Part shown: positions 21,311-23,257 of the stretch, piece by piece
How the letters are laid out: each line of letters opens with the position of its first letter
How positions within the stretch are numbered: the stretch's first letter is position 1
DNA from: DAOTTX01 sp034437515
Lineage (GTDB): Bacteria; Chloroflexota; Anaerolineae; Aggregatilineales; Phototrophicaceae
Assembly (NCBI GenBank): GCA_034437515.1
Contig: DAOTTX010000335.1
Coordinates: 1 to 23,257, forward strand
DNA: 23,257 bases
Direction: 5' to 3'
Notes under the pieces: model-generated
Told to the model about the DNA's origin: nothing
The model's database searches: none
Seen by the model: the letters and a program-made list of their open reading frames with translations, nothing else
Made by a program: the position numbers and the translations under genes

Positions 21311-21769
21311 ATGTCTCAACTAGAGCAGTATATTGAAAAGTGGGTGGGGTATCTCGGTGACGCCGATCACGATATGAGCTTGATTGCAGCCAAAAAACTG
21401 GCAAAAGCGAAAGCCCCCGAATCAATCGACGCATTGACCAACGCGCTCAACGGACGCCCGGATGATATTCGCATCACGGCGGCACGATCGTTGGGCGAAA
21501 TTGGTGATAAATCTGCCGTCAGGCCATTAGTCTATCTGCTGAATGACCCGAATTCTTTGATTGCATCGGCAGCAGCGGATGCGTTGGGTGAAATCGGCGA
21601 CCGATCAGCCGTCCCGGCGTTGATTGACGTGTTGAAAGATCACAAGACCGCCAACCGCCACAGGCAACTTCACGGCTTTGACCGGGGTGTCTTCATGGCG
21701 GCGGTCTACGCGCTGGAACGCATCAACACCGTTGAAGCCCGTAAGGCACTGGCGCGGTATCACCGCTAA
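21311..21769 (+). CDS. HEAT-repeat (PBS lyase-like) protein
   Basis: A 152-residue soluble protein made of alpha-helical HEAT repeats of the PBS-lyase type. Units are IRITAARSLGEIGDKSAVRP, LIASAAADALGEIGDRSAVP and a degenerate pair around IAAKKLAKAKAPESIDAL and FMAAVYALERINTVEARKAL. The repeated A..LGEIGD.SAV.PL phrase is diagnostic. Such proteins are scaffolds for protein contacts; lyase activity on bilins should not be assumed. Longer in-frame starts exist at 21218 and 21284 but encode residues unlike the family and lack ribosome sites. The ATG at 21311 has TTGGAA about 9 nt upstream. It ends before a strong terminator, so it is transcribed apart from the permease that follows. Confidence 0.8.
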   Translation: MSQLEQYIEKWVGYLGDADHDMSLIAAKKLAKAKAPESIDALTNALNGRPDDIRITAARSLGEIGDKSAVRPLVYLLNDPNSLIASAAADALGEIGDRSAVPALIDVLKDHKTANRHRQLHGFDRGVFMAAVYALERINTVEARKALARYHR

Positions 21770-21797
21770 ATTGGACTCTGGTACGTTGCACCATCCC

Positions 21798-21828
21798 CAC
21801 CTCTGTGATTAAATCGCAGGGGTGTTTT
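21798..21828 (+). terminator. Intrinsic terminator after HEAT-repeat gene
   Basis: CACCTCTGTGAT and ATCGCAGGGGTG form a 12-bp stem (two G-U pairs) with a TAA loop, followed by TTTT. The in-frame GTG at 21822 that could extend the next gene lies inside this hairpin, which argues against that start. Confidence 0.78.
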
Positions 21829-21863
21829 CATCCTGGGGTACGACAACGAACGGACTTTTCCTC

Positions 21864-22673
21864 ATGCCAGATCAATGGCTGCTCGCTTTAACTATTGGAT
21901 TGACCGCCGGGGTATTCTCCGGCTTATTTGGCATTGGCGGTGGTGTGATTATCGTCCCCGCCCTGACCGTGTTCGGCGGCTTCGGCACGCAGGAAGCGGT
22001 TGCGACCTCGTTAGGGGCGCTATTGCTGCCGGTCGGTGTCTTCGCGGTGATCGCTTACTACCGCGCCGGATTGCTCAAAGTGCAGCCGTCCGCGTTGGTG
22101 GCGCTGGGGCTGCTCATCACGACATGGTTCGGCGCGGAGATCGCGCTGGGCATCGGTGAGGATGCGCTGCGCCGGGTCTACGGCGTATTTTTGCTTTATA
22201 TCAGTTGGCGCTTCATGGAACCACGCAAGGTCTATACGGCATACGTGGCACGGCTCGCTGCCACCACTGAAAATTCCCCACTGACCACCGCACAGACACA
22301 GCCTGACATGCCTGATCATCCCTGGTATGTGCCATTGAGTGTCGGCATGGTCGCTGGGATCGCGTCCGGGTTGTTTGGCATCGGCGGCGGCGCGGTGATC
22401 GTCCCGGCTTTGGTGGCAATTTTCAAGTACGATCAAAAACTGGCGGTCGGAACCTCGTTGGGGGCGTTGTTGTTACCGGTTGGCCTGCCGGGTGTAATCA
22501 ACTATGCCGACGATGATGTGCTTAATCTAGGGGTCTCCGCGTTGGTCGCGGTCGGTTTGATGATCGGGGCGATCTTCGGGGCACGGATGGCGCTCAACCT
22601 GCCATCGAAGACGGTCAAACGGTTATACGGTGTATTTCTGCTGTTCGTGGCGATCCGCTTTTTGTTCTTTTAG
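21864..22673 (+). CDS. TauE/SafE family membrane permease
   Basis: A 269-residue integral membrane protein of the TauE/SafE (DUF81) family, associated with export of sulfite or other organosulfur anions. Two homologous halves are visible: GVFSGLFGIGGGVIIVPAL then TSLGALLLPVGVFAVIAYY, and GIASGLFGIGGGAVIVPAL then TSLGALLLPVGLPGVINYA. Each contributes four helices, and a polar loop of about 35 residues lies between them. I chose the ATG at 21864 (MPDQWLLALTIG) because the upstream GTG is within a terminator stem. The ribosome site is weak. No sulfonate catabolism gene is adjacent, so the substrate is unassigned, though the arylsulfotransferase relic just downstream also concerns sulfur. Confidence 0.88.
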   Translation: MPDQWLLALTIGLTAGVFSGLFGIGGGVIIVPALTVFGGFGTQEAVATSLGALLLPVGVFAVIAYYRAGLLKVQPSALVALGLLITTWFGAEIALGIGEDALRRVYGVFLLYISWRFMEPRKVYTAYVARLAATTENSPLTTAQTQPDMPDHPWYVPLSVGMVAGIASGLFGIGGGAVIVPALVAIFKYDQKLAVGTSLGALLLPVGLPGVINYADDDVLNLGVSALVAVGLMIGAIFGARMALNLPSKTVKRLYGVFLLFVAIRFLFF

Positions 22674-22745
22674 TGTCCGTCTTTGCATAGAATGATCGTA
22701 TGCGTTATGAATCAAGCATGACGTACTATCTGAAGGAAAATAATC

Positions 22746-23050
22746 ATGAGACGATTGATACTCTTGTTGTCACTCTTGCTGTTCACGTTCGGCGGTGTAG
22801 CAGAGTAAGCGGACGATGCCGAAGCCACACCCGACCCTCGCCCGACCGGTGTATTGGTTAATACCGAAGCGGCCTACCCCGGCTACACGCTGTTTGCCTC
22901 GCTGAGGGTGAAATTGTCTGGGAATACGTCAGCCCATATGCGGCATCGGTGAGCTTTACGCGCCTTGAGCCGAACGCCATCTTCCGCGCTATCCGTTATC
23001 TGCCGGATTACCCCGGTCTTGACGGGCGCGACCTGCCGCCACCAAACTGA
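22746..23050 (+). pseudogene. Degraded arylsulfotransferase-like gene
   Basis: A ribosome site (AAGGA) and ATG at 22746 lead into an intact signal peptide, MRRLILLLSLLLFTFGGVAE, which hits a TAA at 22806-22808. In the same frame after the stop comes ADDAEATPDPRPTGVLVNTE and AYPGYTLFASL, the characteristic start of arylsulfotransferase (ASST-type) proteins. Then, in another frame, EGEIVWEYVSPY leads to NAIFRAIRYLPDYPGLDGRD and a TGA at 23048, the matching C-terminal end. The roughly 300-codon propeller middle is missing. I read this as a large internal deletion joined with a frame change near 22901-22910, plus a premature stop. The family call rests on those two end motifs from memory. Confidence 0.68.
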
Positions 23051-23056
23051 CCACAC

Positions 23057-23091
23057 ATGAACGCTGTGCTAGAAATCAGCATAGCGTTCAT
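23057..23091. terminator. Hairpin after the arylsulfotransferase relic
   Basis: ATGAACGCTGTGCT (23057-23070) pairs with AGCATAGCGTTCAT (23078-23091), a 14-bp stem with one G-U pair and a 7-nt loop, 7 bp after the pseudogene stop. No T-run follows, so it is terminator-like rather than certain. Confidence 0.6.
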
Positions 23092-23148
23092 CCTCAGAGG
23101 TCTTCGTCGCGCTCAGATGTCTTCCCTATGTTGAGCTGTAAGTTTAAG

Positions 23149-23257
23149 GTATCCGTTCAGGGGGTGAAAACAGGAGAAATTAAGGGTATACTGTTGGCCT
23201 ATGAATGAACTACCGTCACCACTCACCGATTTCGAAATCACACCAGAGGATTGGCAG
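23149..23257 (+). mobile_element. Possible left end of an IS66-type insertion sequence
   Basis: GTATCCGTTCAGGGGGTG at 23149-23166, 52 bp before a new start codon, looks like the GTA-initial, CGTTCA-containing terminal repeats of single-ORF IS66-type elements as I remember them. The other end is outside the window, so no inverted repeat or target duplication can be shown. GTAAG at 23138 is an alternative edge. A suggestion only. Confidence 0.35.
23201..23257 (+). CDS. N-terminus of a gene cut by the window edge
   Basis: An ATG at 23201 opens a frame of 19 codons to the end of the window, MNELPSPLTDFEITPEDWQ. The I-T-P-E-D-W phrase resembles the start of IS66-type transposases, but 19 residues cannot establish this. 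TATACT at 23187-23192 is a good -10 and would place transcription start within about two bases of the ATG, so the message might be leaderless. AGGAG further upstream is too far to act as a ribosome site. Confidence 0.45.
   Translation, partial: MNELPSPLTDFEITPEDWQ

Noticed and set aside
1..23257. CRISPR array, tRNA or rRNA genes, prophage or defence genes
   Set aside because: No regularly spaced repeat array, cloverleaf candidate, or phage or defence-type protein was recognised anywhere in the window.

Overview
The window looks like ordinary chromosome from a Gram-positive-like or monoderm/atypical-envelope bacterium, most probably a Chloroflexota member (Anaerolineae-like). This is inferred from paired secreted fasciclin proteins with acidic tails, very short Flp pilins, tandem BrkB/YihY proteins, a short EF-Ts and the mix of small STAS-like and FHA proteins. 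Base composition is moderate in GC with AT-rich intergenic regions. No tRNA, rRNA, CRISPR array or prophage was seen.

Layout. 1-2018: the tail of an unidentified, possibly transposase-derived ORF, then an ABC-2 exporter pair (ATPase and permease, overlapping). 2136-4090: two overlapping BrkB/YihY membrane proteins. 4102-4929 (minus): UlaG-like metallo-beta-lactamase-fold hydrolase. 5188-8250: a PAP2/sphingomyelin-synthase-like membrane phosphatase, then a Ca2+/Na+-type antiporter followed 14 bp later by an alpha/beta hydrolase. 8325-11605: the most distinctive part. Two secreted double-fasciclin proteins on the plus strand flank two tiny minus-strand Flp pilin genes (49 aa each). The pilin genes lie in a 290-bp tandem duplication and encode identical proteins. 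11742-13520: a UPF0316 (DUF2179) membrane protein, a zinc-ribbon/FHA protein and, on the minus strand, a small STAS-like protein. 13832-15735: prfA-prmC, release factor 1 and its glutamine methyltransferase, overlapping by one base. 15732-16514 (minus): two more STAS-like proteins in one transcript. 16627-17742: a class V aminotransferase. 17807-20169 (minus): rpsB-tsf-pyrH, with an intrinsic terminator between tsf and pyrH. 20379-22673: a GNAT acetyltransferase, a HEAT-repeat protein and a TauE/SafE permease. 22746-23257: a wrecked arylsulfotransferase gene, a hairpin and what may be the left end of an insertion sequence, running off the window.

How the genes fit together. The translation genes (rpsB, tsf, pyrH, prfA, prmC) are the conserved backbone. 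The rest is mainly cell-surface and membrane function: export, ion exchange, lipid phosphatase, fasciclin adhesins and pilins. The fasciclin/pilin block is the best candidate for something under-described: each pilin copy keeps its own promoter, a GNRA-capped 5' hairpin, a ribosome site and a perfect-hairpin terminator, while no Tad assembly gene lies nearby. The pilin genes are shorter than most gene-calling cut-offs and easily missed.
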